DNA of 64,000 nucleotides from Comamonas testosteroni (GTDB taxonomy: Bacteria; Pseudomonadota; Gammaproteobacteria; Burkholderiales; Burkholderiaceae_C), in assembly GCF_014076415.1 (NCBI RefSeq), contig NZ_CP043568.1, positions 5,146,001 through 5,210,000 of the forward strand. The letters are read 5' to 3'. This document shows, piece after piece, positions 36,264-44,290 of the stretch. The position numbers and the translations under genes are program-made. The notes beneath the pieces were generated by a model. It did no database searches, was not told the DNA's origin, and saw nothing but the letters and a program-made list of their open reading frames with translations. The number at the start of each line of letters is the position of its first letter. Position 1 is the stretch's first letter.

Positions 36264-38455
36264 CAATACTCCACACGGTAGTTCAGCGTAAAGGTGCGCC
36301 CGCGCCCCTGGAAGGCAAAGGCCTGCGGCGAGACGGCTCCCACGCCGTAGAGCGCCATGGCGCGCTGCGACCAGGTGGTGAGGTACTGCCTGTCCAGAAG
36401 GTTCTGGATGCCGAAGTTCAACGTGCCCAGCGACAGCTTCACGCTGCCCAGCAAGTCCATGGTGGTGAAGCCCTTGATGCGCTGTGCACTCTCATCCTCG
36501 AGCCTGAACTGATGCGTCGCCTGCAGTCTGAGCTTCCACGGCGATGGTGCCCATTGCACATAGGTGCCCAGCTTGGACGGGCTCGCCGTCATGATGCTCT
36601 GCCGCGACCACTCCCCGCCCTGGCGCGTCTGCGAGCGTATCCACAGCCAGTTGCCGCCTGCACTCCACTGCGAACCCATGGCGTAGTCCAGCGAGCCCTC
36701 GATGCCGTAATTGCGTCGTCTTTCGTCCGCCACCTTGATGGTCACGTTGTTGTTGGCATTGTTGATCTGCAGCGTCTGGTCTGACCATGCGTAGAACAGC
36801 GCCGCCTGCAGCTTCAGGGGACCGCCATGCGTCTTCCAGCCCCATTCGAGCTGGCGTGTCTTGATGCCCTTGAGCGGAGATCCGGCAGGATCGATGCCGC
36901 TGACCAGTTGCCAGCGCGAACCATTGAGCGTGTAGTTGCCCTGGCCGTAGTACTTGGCAGGATCGGGAAGCTCGAAGCCTTCGGAGTAGCTGAGCCAGGT
37001 ACTGTGGGCCTTGCTCAGCTCATAGGTGGCCCCCAGGTTAAACAATCCGACCTTGTAGCTGTTCTTGCCGCCGCGGATGGCATCGGCCGTCGTTCCACGG
37101 CCCAGCAGCAGGAAGAGCTGCTGGTTGAAGCCCACGAAGTCGCCCACCTCCAGGCCCATGTGCTGGTAGCGCAGCCCGCCGCTGAGGGTCAGCTCGGGCT
37201 TGAACTTCCATTCAGCCTGGGCAAACAGCGCCGTCGTATCGACTCGATAACCCGGATAGCGCCCCGTGCTGCCTATGGCGCGGTTCACCATGCCTCCCGA
37301 GGCCATGACTTGGCCTGTATCGAACACGGTCGCCGATCCGTCGAAGGTTTCGCGGTCCCAGTCCAGGCCGTAGCGCAGGCTGACATTCCCCCAGGATTTG
37401 GCCAGTGCGGACTTGAAGCCCCAGCTGTCCGTGTTCTGGTGCGAGGCGGTGACCACGGAGCTGGGAAACGGCGCAAAGTCCATCTTCTCCTTGCGCCAGA
37501 AGCTCTGGATATAGAGATTCTGGCCGCCGAATACCTGCTCTACGTGGTAGTCCGCGTTGAACATGGCACGCTCGGTCTGGGGCATCACATCGCTGACAAA
37601 GCCACCGCGCTGCTCCAGCAGCCCGGGCCTGCCGCCGAAGATGCCCGCGAGATTCGGCCCCCCATAAAGATAGGAGCCACCGTCGAACCTGTTGCGGTAG
37701 TACTGAGCGCCGAGGCTCAGGCTTTGCCGCGCATCGATCTTGAGCTGCAGGTTACCCATCAGATCCACGATGCGCGTATTTTGCGCATCGGTCTGCGCGA
37801 TGTCGGTACGCACCGGATCGCCCTTGCCGTCATAGAAACTGCCGTTTTGCTGCAGCGCGATGCCCAGCCGGGCCTGAACGCGGTCATTGCCGCCCGCGAT
37901 GGACTGAGCGAGTCGGTACTGATGATCACGGCTGCCCTGAAACCCCGAGGTCACGCCCAGCTCGCTGCTGAAACGCGTGGGCGCATCCGAGGCCTTGCGC
38001 GTGATGATGTTGATGACGCCGCCGGTCGCTCCGCCGCCATAGAGGGCGCTGGCACCGGCAAGCACCTCGATGCGCTCGATGTTGAACGGATCCACGGCAT
38101 CCAACTGCCGAGCCGTGCCGCGCGAACTGTTGAGTGACACACCGTCGATCATTACCAGCATGGTGCGTCCGCGCAGGTTCTGGCCAAAATTGCTGCGCGA
38201 CTGCCCTCCCAGGTCTATACCCGGGACCAGCTGGCCCAGGGCCTCCTGCAGATTGCGGCCAGCGCCCAGTTGTGCCTGGAGCTCTGCATGCTCGATCACC
38301 TGCACGCTCGCGGCCAGTTCGCTGCGGATCTGGGGGGCAGCCGAAGCGCTGACCTGCTGCTCGGATAGCACGACCTCGGTCTGCGCCGCCGCCCCCCCTG
38401 CCACGACAGCCGTCACCACGACGGCCACTCCCTCCAACAACCCGATTTTTCTCAT
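36263..38455 (-). CDS. TonB-dependent siderophore receptor
   Basis: Outer-membrane beta-barrel for ferric siderophore uptake. From the ATG at 38455 the protein has 730 residues with a signal peptide ending near GGAAA-QTE. The plug domain shows AGRNLQEALGQLVPGIDLGG, GRTMLVMIDGVSLNSSRG, and IERIEVLAGASALYGGGATG. The barrel ends in TFTLNYRVEY with the terminal aromatic residue expected of barrel proteins. The open frame extends 51 codons further upstream, through the Fur box, which argues against the longer start. First gene of a three-gene uptake operon. The actual siderophore cannot be told; no synthesis genes are in the window. Confidence 0.93.
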   Translation of the reverse strand: MRKIGLLEGVAVVVTAVVAGGAAAQTEVVLSEQQVSASAAPQIRSELAASVQVIEHAELQAQLGAGRNLQEALGQLVPGIDLGGQSRSNFGQNLRGRTMLVMIDGVSLNSSRGTARQLDAVDPFNIERIEVLAGASALYGGGATGGVINIITRKASDAPTRFSSELGVTSGFQGSRDHQYRLAQSIAGGNDRVQARLGIALQQNGSFYDGKGDPVRTDIAQTDAQNTRIVDLMGNLQLKIDARQSLSLGAQYYRNRFDGGSYLYGGPNLAGIFGGRPGLLEQRGGFVSDVMPQTERAMFNADYHVEQVFGGQNLYIQSFWRKEKMDFAPFPSSVVTASHQNTDSWGFKSALAKSWGNVSLRYGLDWDRETFDGSATVFDTGQVMASGGMVNRAIGSTGRYPGYRVDTTALFAQAEWKFKPELTLSGGLRYQHMGLEVGDFVGFNQQLFLLLGRGTTADAIRGGKNSYKVGLFNLGATYELSKAHSTWLSYSEGFELPDPAKYYGQGNYTLNGSRWQLVSGIDPAGSPLKGIKTRQLEWGWKTHGGPLKLQAALFYAWSDQTLQINNANNNVTIKVADERRRNYGIEGSLDYAMGSQWSAGGNWLWIRSQTRQGGEWSRQSIMTASPSKLGTYVQWAPSPWKLRLQATHQFRLEDESAQRIKGFTTMDLLGSVKLSLGTLNFGIQNLLDRQYLTTWSQRAMALYGVGAVSPQAFAFQGRGRTFTLNYRVEY

Positions 38456-38504
38456 CTGGATACCCACATTGAATGCACGAATAGCCCCAGAAGAATAAAC
38501 AAAC

Positions 38505-38523
38505 GAGAATGAGAATTCTTTTC
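38505..38523. promoter_or_regulatory. Fur box between siderophore receptor and Crp/Fnr-type regulator
   Basis: GAGAATGAGAATTCTTTTC matches the 19-bp Fur consensus GATAATGATAATCATTATC at 13 positions. It lies 49 bases before the receptor ATG and 23 bases before the ATG of the divergent regulator, so Fur may repress both. Match seen directly; regulation inferred. Confidence 0.75.
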
Positions 38524-38546
38524 TTTTGAGAACAATCTCCGCCACC

Positions 38547-39254
38547 ATGTCCATCAATCCCTCGTTCCTAGGCAAAGAGCAGGCACTTGCCGGCTGGCAG
38601 CAGTGCATCTGGTCGCATGCGGTCAGCGACCAGATGTTCGAGGAATGTGTGCGCCCGGCGCTGACCGTGCGTCACGTCCCTGCGGGCCACTACCTGTGGT
38701 GCAACGACGACGCCCCACGCGGCTGGGTCGGGGTGCGGCGCGGTGCCGTGAAACTGTGCATGCCGGACGAGGACGGGCGATCCATCACGCTGTGCGGCTT
38801 TGCCGGCAGCTGGTTCGGCGAAGCCTGCCTGCTGCGCCAGGGCGCGCGCATGGATTGCGATGCCGTGGCCCTGCACGATCTGACCATGCTGACGCTGGCG
38901 GCTCCGGCCTTTCACCGTCTGCGCCTCGAATCCCCGGCCTTCAGCCAGTTCCTGCTGGAGCTCATGGCGGAACGCAACCACCAACTCATGCGCCTTATCT
39001 CGGCTCAGCAATGCAGCCACATCACCAGCCGCGTCGCCCAGTGCCTGGGGGCCTTGATCACGCCAATGAACTTTCCGTTCCCCGATGCAGGTCAGCTCAA
39101 CATCACACAAAGCGAGCTGGCCGACTTCTGTCGTGTCTCGCGCTCGCGCTTCAACGAAGCGCTGCTGGAGCTGGAACGCCAGGACCTGCTGACCGTAGGT
39201 TACCGAAGCGTACAGCTCAAGGATGTAGAAGGGCTGCGAAGATACGCGACATAG
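38547..39254 (+). CDS. Crp/Fnr-family transcriptional regulator
   Basis: A 235-residue regulator: N-terminal cyclic-nucleotide-binding-like beta barrel (GVRRGAVKLCMPDEDGRSI, GSWFGEACLL), a dimer helix, and a C-terminal HTH (NITQSELADFCRVSRSRFNE). It lacks an FNR-type N-terminal Cys cluster, so it is not an obvious oxygen sensor. It is divergent from the siderophore operon and shares its Fur-box region, suggesting a local iron-related activator, similar in arrangement to siderophore loci with dedicated regulators. The ATG at 38547 was chosen; a TTG 7 codons upstream lies inside the Fur box. Its signal is unknown. Confidence 0.85.
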   Translation: MSINPSFLGKEQALAGWQQCIWSHAVSDQMFEECVRPALTVRHVPAGHYLWCNDDAPRGWVGVRRGAVKLCMPDEDGRSITLCGFAGSWFGEACLLRQGARMDCDAVALHDLTMLTLAAPAFHRLRLESPAFSQFLLELMAERNHQLMRLISAQQCSHITSRVAQCLGALITPMNFPFPDAGQLNITQSELADFCRVSRSRFNEALLELERQDLLTVGYRSVQLKDVEGLRRYAT

Positions 39255-39258
39255 CGGC

Positions 39259-39387
39259 ATGACCCAGGACGGCATTGCGGCCGATCTCGGACTGAGCGCT
39301 GCCCCGGTCAAGACCTGTCGCAACCGCGCCTTTGCGCGGCTCGATATCCACCACCGCCATCAGCTGTTCGCGCTGATGGTGGAGTGA
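39259..39387 (+). pseudogene. Remnant of a LuxR-family regulator (C-terminal HTH only)
   Basis: A 42-codon frame that encodes only the last part of a LuxR/GerE helix-turn-helix: MTQDGIAADLGLSAAPVKTC then RNRAFARLDIHHRHQLFALM. The recognition helix pattern (V-K-T-x-R-x-x-x-F-x-R-L) is clear. It begins 4 bases after the Crp/Fnr-type gene, and no N-terminal part exists upstream in any frame. A small residue of a deleted gene is the simplest reading; I see no Shine-Dalgarno supporting expression. Confidence 0.65.
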
Positions 39388-39431
39388 ATGCCGGGGATTC
39401 GCCGGGGCTGTGCCCGGCCTAGGAAGAAAGT

Positions 39432-39792
39432 GTGAAGTGCGCCGATAAGCCGGATTCTGTGCACAACGGTTGCCCGCCATGTGACCGCCATTAATCTTGG
39501 CCATCAGTCGCCTGATGGCTCGGTGCTACCTACCCGCACACTCCGGGGGCCCCGTCAACGTGTGCCTACTTGGTATTGCTGCGCGTAGAGATTGCCCGTT
39601 TCACCCTGGTTGGTCTGCCTTGCGGCACTCCTGCCAGACTCGTCTCTGTTGCTCTGATCCTCACCTCACGGTGGACAGCTGTTAGCTGCTACGCCGCCCT
39701 ATGCAGTCCGGACGTTCCTCCAGTACGGTCTTTCGACCCAACGCAAGCGTTGGCCTTTCGGCTAGTACCAGCGGCGGTCTGGCGCACTTCAC
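39432..39792 (-). ncRNA. rnpB: RNase P RNA, bacterial type A
   Basis: Catalytic RNA of RNase P, which matures tRNA 5' ends. The 5' and 3' ends pair as helix P1 (GTGAAGTGCGCC at 39792-39781 with GGCGCACTTCAC at 39443-39432). The universally conserved P4 strands are present: GAGGAACGTCCGGACT (39720-39705) and ACAGAATCCGGCTTAT (39460-39445). Length of about 361 bases is normal. It lies just behind the AraC-type gene on the same strand. End points are set by P1 and could be off by a few bases. Confidence 0.95.
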
Positions 39793-39799
39793 GGCGCGC

Positions 39800-39805
39800 A
39801 TTATC
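39800..39805 (-). promoter_or_regulatory. Predicted -10 element of rnpB
   Basis: GATAAT on the minus strand, 7 bases before the predicted 5' end of rnpB. The -35 region (about GTGCAA, 17 bases further upstream) falls in the last codons of the AraC-type gene and is a weak match. Confidence 0.5.
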
Positions 39806-39811
39806 CCGTGT

Positions 39812-40636
39812 TCAGAAAGAACTTGCACAGAACTCGCGCCTGAACTGCTCGGGCGGCAGGCCTGATTCGCGCTGGAACATGGCAATAAAGGCCGATGGCG
39901 TGCTGTAACCCAGGTCGTAGGCAATCTGCTGCACGGTGTGACCGACCTCCAGCGCGTCGATCGCCTGCAGATAGCGCATGCGCTGGCGCCATTCACCCAG
40001 ACTCATGCCCAACTCACGCTGGCAGTGACGGGCCAGGGTTCGTTCCGTCATGTGCACGGTTTCGGCCCATTCGGCCAGACTACGGTGGTCGTCGGGGCGC
40101 GACTGCATGGCATCCAGCACCTGCACCAGCGCGGGATGCCGGGCCACGGGCAGAAAGCTCAGCTCCAGCGGCGTGGCACGCAACTGGTCATGCACCACCC
40201 GGGCCAGCCGCAGATCGGAGTCCGTCACCGGGATCTGCACGCCCCTGGTTCCGAAGTCCGCCAGCACGGCTTTGACGATGGGTCCAAGGCGCATGCAGCC
40301 CGCCGTCTGCGGCAGGTCCGCACACAGATCAGGGGCAAGGTAGACGGAGCGGTACTGCACCGCATGCTGAAGATAGCAGCTGTGCACCACACCCGGCGGA
40401 ATCCACACCCCGTGCTGCGGCGGGCACAGGATATGACCCGTGGGCACGTCCATGCTCAGACTGCCGTGGGCCGCATAGTTCAGATGTCCCCAGCGGTGGC
40501 TGTGCGGCGGAGCCTCGCTGTGTTCGCCGAACTCGTCATAGCGGAAGTAATAGCTGCCAGGCACTTTGTCGGTGTCCAGTATCTGTACGGCATGGCGCTT
40601 GGCGGCCGGGCCGGGAGTCGGGGCTGAGGCAGGCAT
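39812..40636 (-). CDS. AraC-family transcriptional regulator with cupin domain
   Basis: A 274-residue regulator with an N-terminal cupin-like sensor (APPHSHRWGHLNYAAHGSL, GVWIPPGVVHSC, about residues 41-90) and a C-terminal AraC double HTH (SLAEWAETVHMTERTLARHC and VQQIAYDLGYSTPSAFIAMF, then RESGLPPEQFRREF). It is divergent from a DMT-family exporter, the usual arrangement for an AraC/RipA-like regulator that controls its neighbour's permease. The stop is 20 bases from the predicted rnpB 5' end, so the rnpB promoter overlaps its 3' end. The inducer is unknown. Confidence 0.9.
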   Translation of the reverse strand: MPASAPTPGPAAKRHAVQILDTDKVPGSYYFRYDEFGEHSEAPPHSHRWGHLNYAAHGSLSMDVPTGHILCPPQHGVWIPPGVVHSCYLQHAVQYRSVYLAPDLCADLPQTAGCMRLGPIVKAVLADFGTRGVQIPVTDSDLRLARVVHDQLRATPLELSFLPVARHPALVQVLDAMQSRPDDHRSLAEWAETVHMTERTLARHCQRELGMSLGEWRQRMRYLQAIDALEVGHTVQQIAYDLGYSTPSAFIAMFQRESGLPPEQFRREFCASSF

Positions 40637-40677
40637 GGGTTCGTCCGGCTTGAGTTATGAAATGTCCGAAATCAGCA

Positions 40678-40703
40678 ATGCGCTTCAAATACGTCAAGCG
40701 CAT
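40678..40703. promoter_or_regulatory. Inverted repeat in the AraC/DMT divergent region
   Basis: ATGCGCTT, 10 bases, AAGCGCAT: a perfect 8-bp inverted repeat whose half-sites are one helical turn plus apart, between the two divergent starts and 25 bases before the exporter ATG. A candidate site for the AraC-type regulator; it could equally be a second regulator's site. Confidence 0.45.
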
Positions 40704-40727
40704 CATAAGCACCTCAAGGAGTTTCAT

Positions 40728-41642
40728 ATGGGTGCATACCTATTACCACTGGGCGCGGTGCTGATCTGGTCGGTCAACACCGTGGTCAGCAAGCTGGCCG
40801 CAGACAGCATCAGCGCGGCCGAGATCGGGTTCTTTCGCTGGCTGGTGGCCGCCGTGCTGTTCACGCCCTTCGTTCTGCCCTCGATCTGGCGCCAGCGCGC
40901 CGACATCAAGCCCCTGCTGCCAAGAATCGTCGTACTGGGCGTGCTGGGCATGGTCATCTACCAAAGCCTGGCCTATTACGCCGCCCACTTCACCACGGCC
41001 ACGCATATGGGCATCATCGGCTCGCTCACGCCCATGCTGGTGCTGGCCCTGGCCGTGTTCATGCTGGGCCAGCCGCTCACGCATGGCGGCATCTGGGGCT
41101 CATTGCTGGCGATCCTGGGAGTCGCGCTGGTGGTTTCATCGGGCCGGCTCAGCCATCTGGCTTCCGAGGGCCTGAACCTGGGCGACGCCATGATGTTCCT
41201 GGCCATGCTGGCCTATGCGGTCTACAACATCCTGCTCAAGCGCTGGCCCATGCCGCGCCTGGCCACGGTGCAGCTGCTGTATCTGCAGGTGCTGGTTGCC
41301 GTGGTCGTGCAGTTCCCGCTCTATCTCTTCTCGCCCAAGACCGGGCTTGACGCCAGCAACCTGCCGCTGGTCGGCTACGCCGGCATCATGGCCTCCATCG
41401 CCGCGCCGCTGCTGTGGATGAAGGCGGTGCAGACGCTGGGGCCCGGGCGATCGAGCATGTTCTTCAATCTGATCCCGGTCTTCACCGCCCTGATCGCTGC
41501 ATTCGCCCTGGACGAACCCCTGGCGGCCTACCACGCCGTGGGCGGCATCATGACGATTGCCGGCCTGCTGCTGGCCGAGCTGTGGAAGGCTCCGCTACGC
41601 GCGCGGCCCGCCTTGGCCTGCAGTGCTAAAGCAGCAGATTGA
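40728..41642 (+). CDS. EamA/DMT-superfamily transporter
   Basis: Inner-membrane carrier of 304 residues with about ten membrane helices in two EamA repeats (first repeat LLPLGAVLIWSVNTVVSKLA, second from about residue 150). Such proteins export amino acids or other small metabolites. AAGGAG stands 6 bases before the ATG at 40728, whereas the open frame upstream overlaps the divergent regulator and has no support. The 3' end overlaps that of a convergent small membrane gene by 17 bases. The substrate is unknown. Confidence 0.9.
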   Translation: MGAYLLPLGAVLIWSVNTVVSKLAADSISAAEIGFFRWLVAAVLFTPFVLPSIWRQRADIKPLLPRIVVLGVLGMVIYQSLAYYAAHFTTATHMGIIGSLTPMLVLALAVFMLGQPLTHGGIWGSLLAILGVALVVSSGRLSHLASEGLNLGDAMMFLAMLAYAVYNILLKRWPMPRLATVQLLYLQVLVAVVVQFPLYLFSPKTGLDASNLPLVGYAGIMASIAAPLLWMKAVQTLGPGRSSMFFNLIPVFTALIAAFALDEPLAAYHAVGGIMTIAGLLLAELWKAPLRARPALACSAKAAD

Positions 41643-41823
41643 GAATCGCGTAGCTCATCAGCGACAGCAGACTCACCACGAACACCAGCATGACCCAGGG
41701 GCCCCAGCGCTGCTCGCGCCAGGAAAAACCGACCAGCAGGCCTACGCAGCAGGCCCCCAGCAGCATCAGAATTGTGTTGAACGTGAGCAAGAACAGTCCT
41801 CCCTCAAACAGACTTCGTTCCAT
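41626..41823 (-). CDS. Small hypothetical membrane protein
   Basis: A 65-residue frame starting MERSLFEGGLFLLTFNTILM, with two strongly hydrophobic segments (about residues 8-30 and 42-62) joined by a charged loop SWREQRWGP. GGGA lies a few bases before the ATG at 41823. It is convergent with the DMT gene and overlaps its end. I recognise no family; the two clean membrane segments make it more likely than not to be a gene. Confidence 0.5.
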   Translation of the reverse strand: MERSLFEGGLFLLTFNTILMLLGACCVGLLVGFSWREQRWGPWVMLVFVVSLLSLMSYAILNLLL

Positions 41824-42204
41824 TGTTCCCGATTGCAGGCCCCAGGGGAAACACCATCGCCCCCAGGCTTGATGTGAATCAATCCCCAATCCCTGACAGC
41901 AGGCGCAGACCGGAGCTTTGAGCGGCCCGGCAGCGCGATAGGGTGCGCATAGAACCTAGGGTTTCCCCGCGTTTTATCGGTGCACGCCTGCCTCATGCCG
42001 GTGCACAGCCCGCACCACCTCTGCTCATAAGAATTTGCATTCAGGGCCGCTCAGAATTTCTTGTTGGACAGCCCCTCGCTGCCTTTCGATACTGCCGCCA
42101 CAGGAACACCGGCCCGCGCCGCATTCCACTGTTCCAAGGCACACAGGAGCGCCAGCAAAAGCGCCCCATGTGCCCGCTGCACTTTCGCATACAGGAGACT
42201 CCCC
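41824..42204. other. Intergenic region upstream of the MFS/DUF2848/amidase genes
   Basis: About 380 bases that must contain the promoter of the MFS gene. I see two direct CGGTGCAC octamers about 21 bases apart (near 41979 and 41999) and a weak AACCTAGGGTT palindrome near 41956, but nothing I can name. No gene is evident. Confidence 0.35.
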
Positions 42205-43524
42205 ATGAGCAGCCCGGCTTCCGCCACCCGCCCTCTTGCCGGCCATGCCGGTGCGCACGCGCACCCCGACATGGACGCCACCTACCGCAAGATCACCTGG
42301 CGCCTGATCCCCTTTCTGGTCTTTCTCTTTGTCCTGGCCTGGATAGACCGCGTCAACGTCGGCTTCGCCAAGCTGCAGATGCTGCAGGACCTGCAGTTCA
42401 GCGAGGCCGTCTACGGCCTGGGCGCCGGTATCTTCTTCATCGGCTACTTCCTGTTCGAAGTGCCCAGCAACCTGCTGCTGGAGAAGATCGGCGCACGCAA
42501 GACGCTGGCGCGCATCACCATCCTCTGGGGCGCGGCCTCCATGGCCATGGCCTATGTGACCACGCCCACCATGTTCTATGTGCTGCGCTTCATCCTGGGC
42601 GTGGTCGAGGCCGGCTTCTTCCCCGGCGTGGTGCTGTATCTGACCTACTGGTTCCCGGCCCGTCACCGCGCCCGCATCAATGGCCTGTTCATGACCTCGT
42701 TCGCCATCGCCGGCGCCGTGGGAGGCCCGATCGCGGGCGCCATCATGAACGGCATGCAGGACGTGGGCCATCTGACCAACTGGCAATGGCTGTTCATCCT
42801 TGAAGGCATCCCCTCGGTGATCGCCGGCTTCTTCGTGCTGGCCTGGCTGCCCGAGAAGCCCGAGAACGCCAAGTGGCTGAGCACCGCCGAGCAGCGCGCC
42901 GTCACCGCCGCCGTGGCCCAGGAAAGCCAGCAGGGCCACAAGCAGCATTCCTTCGTCGACGCCTGCCGCAACTACCGTGTCTGGCTGTGCGCCGCCGTGT
43001 ACTTCTGCATCGTCAGCGGCAATGCCACGATCGCCTTCTGGTCGCCGTCCATCATCAAGGAGATCGGCATCCAGAACAATCTGCAGATCGGTCTGATCTC
43101 GGCCATTCCCTTTCTCGCCGGCACGCTGGCCATGGTCTGGAACGGCATGCATTCGGACAAGACCGGCGAGCGCCGCATGCACAGCGCCATCCCCGCACTG
43201 ATCGCCGCCACAGGCCTGATCCTGACAGGCATGTTCCTGCACAACGCCCTGCTGGCCCTGTGCGCGCTGACGCTGGCCTCCGTCGGCATCCTCGCCGCCT
43301 TCCCCGTGTTCTGGTCCATTCCCTCGGCCTTTCTGGCCGGCACGGCGGCCGCAGGCGGCATCGCCCTCATCAACTCCATCGGCAACCTAGCCGGCTTTGT
43401 GGCGCCCTACATGATCGGCGCGCTCAAGACCAGCACCGGCTCGCTGTCCTCGGGGCTGTACTTCGTGGCCGCGCTGGAGTTCCTCGCCGCCTTCCTGGTC
43501 GTGCTCTTCGTCAAGAAGCAGTGA
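42205..43524 (+). CDS. MFS transporter, anion:cation symporter (ACS) family
   Basis: Inner-membrane symporter of 439 residues with 12 predicted membrane helices. The N-terminal FLVFLFVLAWIDRVNVGFAK and GIFFIGYFLFEVPSNLLLEK are typical of the ACS group that imports organic acids such as phthalate, tartrate and glucarate. AGGAG precedes the ATG at 42205; the frame is open upstream but without support. It heads a three-gene set with a DUF2848 protein and an amidase, so the substrate may be an amide or acid handled by them. That link is inference. Confidence 0.88.
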   Translation: MSSPASATRPLAGHAGAHAHPDMDATYRKITWRLIPFLVFLFVLAWIDRVNVGFAKLQMLQDLQFSEAVYGLGAGIFFIGYFLFEVPSNLLLEKIGARKTLARITILWGAASMAMAYVTTPTMFYVLRFILGVVEAGFFPGVVLYLTYWFPARHRARINGLFMTSFAIAGAVGGPIAGAIMNGMQDVGHLTNWQWLFILEGIPSVIAGFFVLAWLPEKPENAKWLSTAEQRAVTAAVAQESQQGHKQHSFVDACRNYRVWLCAAVYFCIVSGNATIAFWSPSIIKEIGIQNNLQIGLISAIPFLAGTLAMVWNGMHSDKTGERRMHSAIPALIAATGLILTGMFLHNALLALCALTLASVGILAAFPVFWSIPSAFLAGTAAAGGIALINSIGNLAGFVAPYMIGALKTSTGSLSSGLYFVAALEFLAAFLVVLFVKKQ

Positions 43525-43598
43525 CCTCCTGACGCTGCCTGCGCAGCGCCGCCATGCGGGGCCCACGACCCCGCTCTCCCTTTCTTGACATTTCCGCC

Positions 43599-44276
43599 AT
43601 GCAACTGCAATTCACCACCCCAGACGGCCAGACCCTGGCCTCCATCTTCGACACCCTCATCGTCGCCGGCTGGGCCGGCCGCGACCATGCGGCCATCGAG
43701 CACCATATCGAGGAGCTGGCCGCGCTCGGCATTCCGCGCCCCAGCGCCGTGCCTCTGTACTACCGCATCGCCAGCAACCAGCTGAGCCAGAGCAGCCTGC
43801 TACAGGTGCTGGGCCCGGACTCCTCGGGCGAGGCCGAGGTCTTCGTCTTCAGCCATGACGGCGAGATGTTCGTGAGCCTGGCCTCGGACCACACCGACCG
43901 CAAGCTCGAAGCCTATAGCGTGGCCTTCTCCAAGCAGGCCTGCATCAAGCCCGTGGCCACCCAGGCCTGGCGCTTTGCCGATGTGGCCGGCCACTGGGAT
44001 GAGCTGGTCCTGCGCTCGTGGATCGTGGAGGACGGCCGCGAAGTGCTGTACCAGGAAGGCACGCTGGCCAGCCTGCGCACGCCCCAGGACCTGATCGCAG
44101 GCTACACCGGCGGCCAGAGCCAGTTGCCCGAAGGCAGCGGCATGACCTGCGGCACCATGGCCGCCATCGGCGGCATACGCCCTGCCACGCAGTTCGCCAT
44201 GGAGCTGTACGATCCGCGCAGCCAGCGCAGCATCCGCCACCGCTACCGCAGCGAGCTGCTGGACATCGTCGCCTGA
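43599..44276 (+). CDS. DUF2848 family protein
   Basis: A 225-residue cytoplasmic protein of the DUF2848 family, whose fold I recall as related to fumarylacetoacetate hydrolase. Seen are LIVAGWAGRDHAAIEHHIEE near residues 20-38, GIPRPSAVPLYYRI, SDHTDRKLEAYSVAFSKQAC and SGMTCGTMAAIGGIRPAT. The ATG at 43599 is 75 bases after the MFS stop and follows only a weak Shine-Dalgarno. It is directly upstream of the amidase gene, with 14 bases between. The chemistry is unknown; a step on the product of the amidase or on the imported acid is plausible. Confidence 0.82.
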   Translation: MQLQFTTPDGQTLASIFDTLIVAGWAGRDHAAIEHHIEELAALGIPRPSAVPLYYRIASNQLSQSSLLQVLGPDSSGEAEVFVFSHDGEMFVSLASDHTDRKLEAYSVAFSKQACIKPVATQAWRFADVAGHWDELVLRSWIVEDGREVLYQEGTLASLRTPQDLIAGYTGGQSQLPEGSGMTCGTMAAIGGIRPATQFAMELYDPRSQRSIRHRYRSELLDIVA

Positions 44277-44290
44277 ACACGGAGCTACCC

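Noticed and set aside
39388..39431. Hairpin GCCGGG...CCCGGC after rnpB as a terminator
   Set aside because: A GC hairpin is present but no T tract follows on the minus strand, so I did not call it.
42025..43242. 405-codon minus-strand frame
   Set aside because: Antisense to the MFS transporter; composition is typical of a shadow frame.
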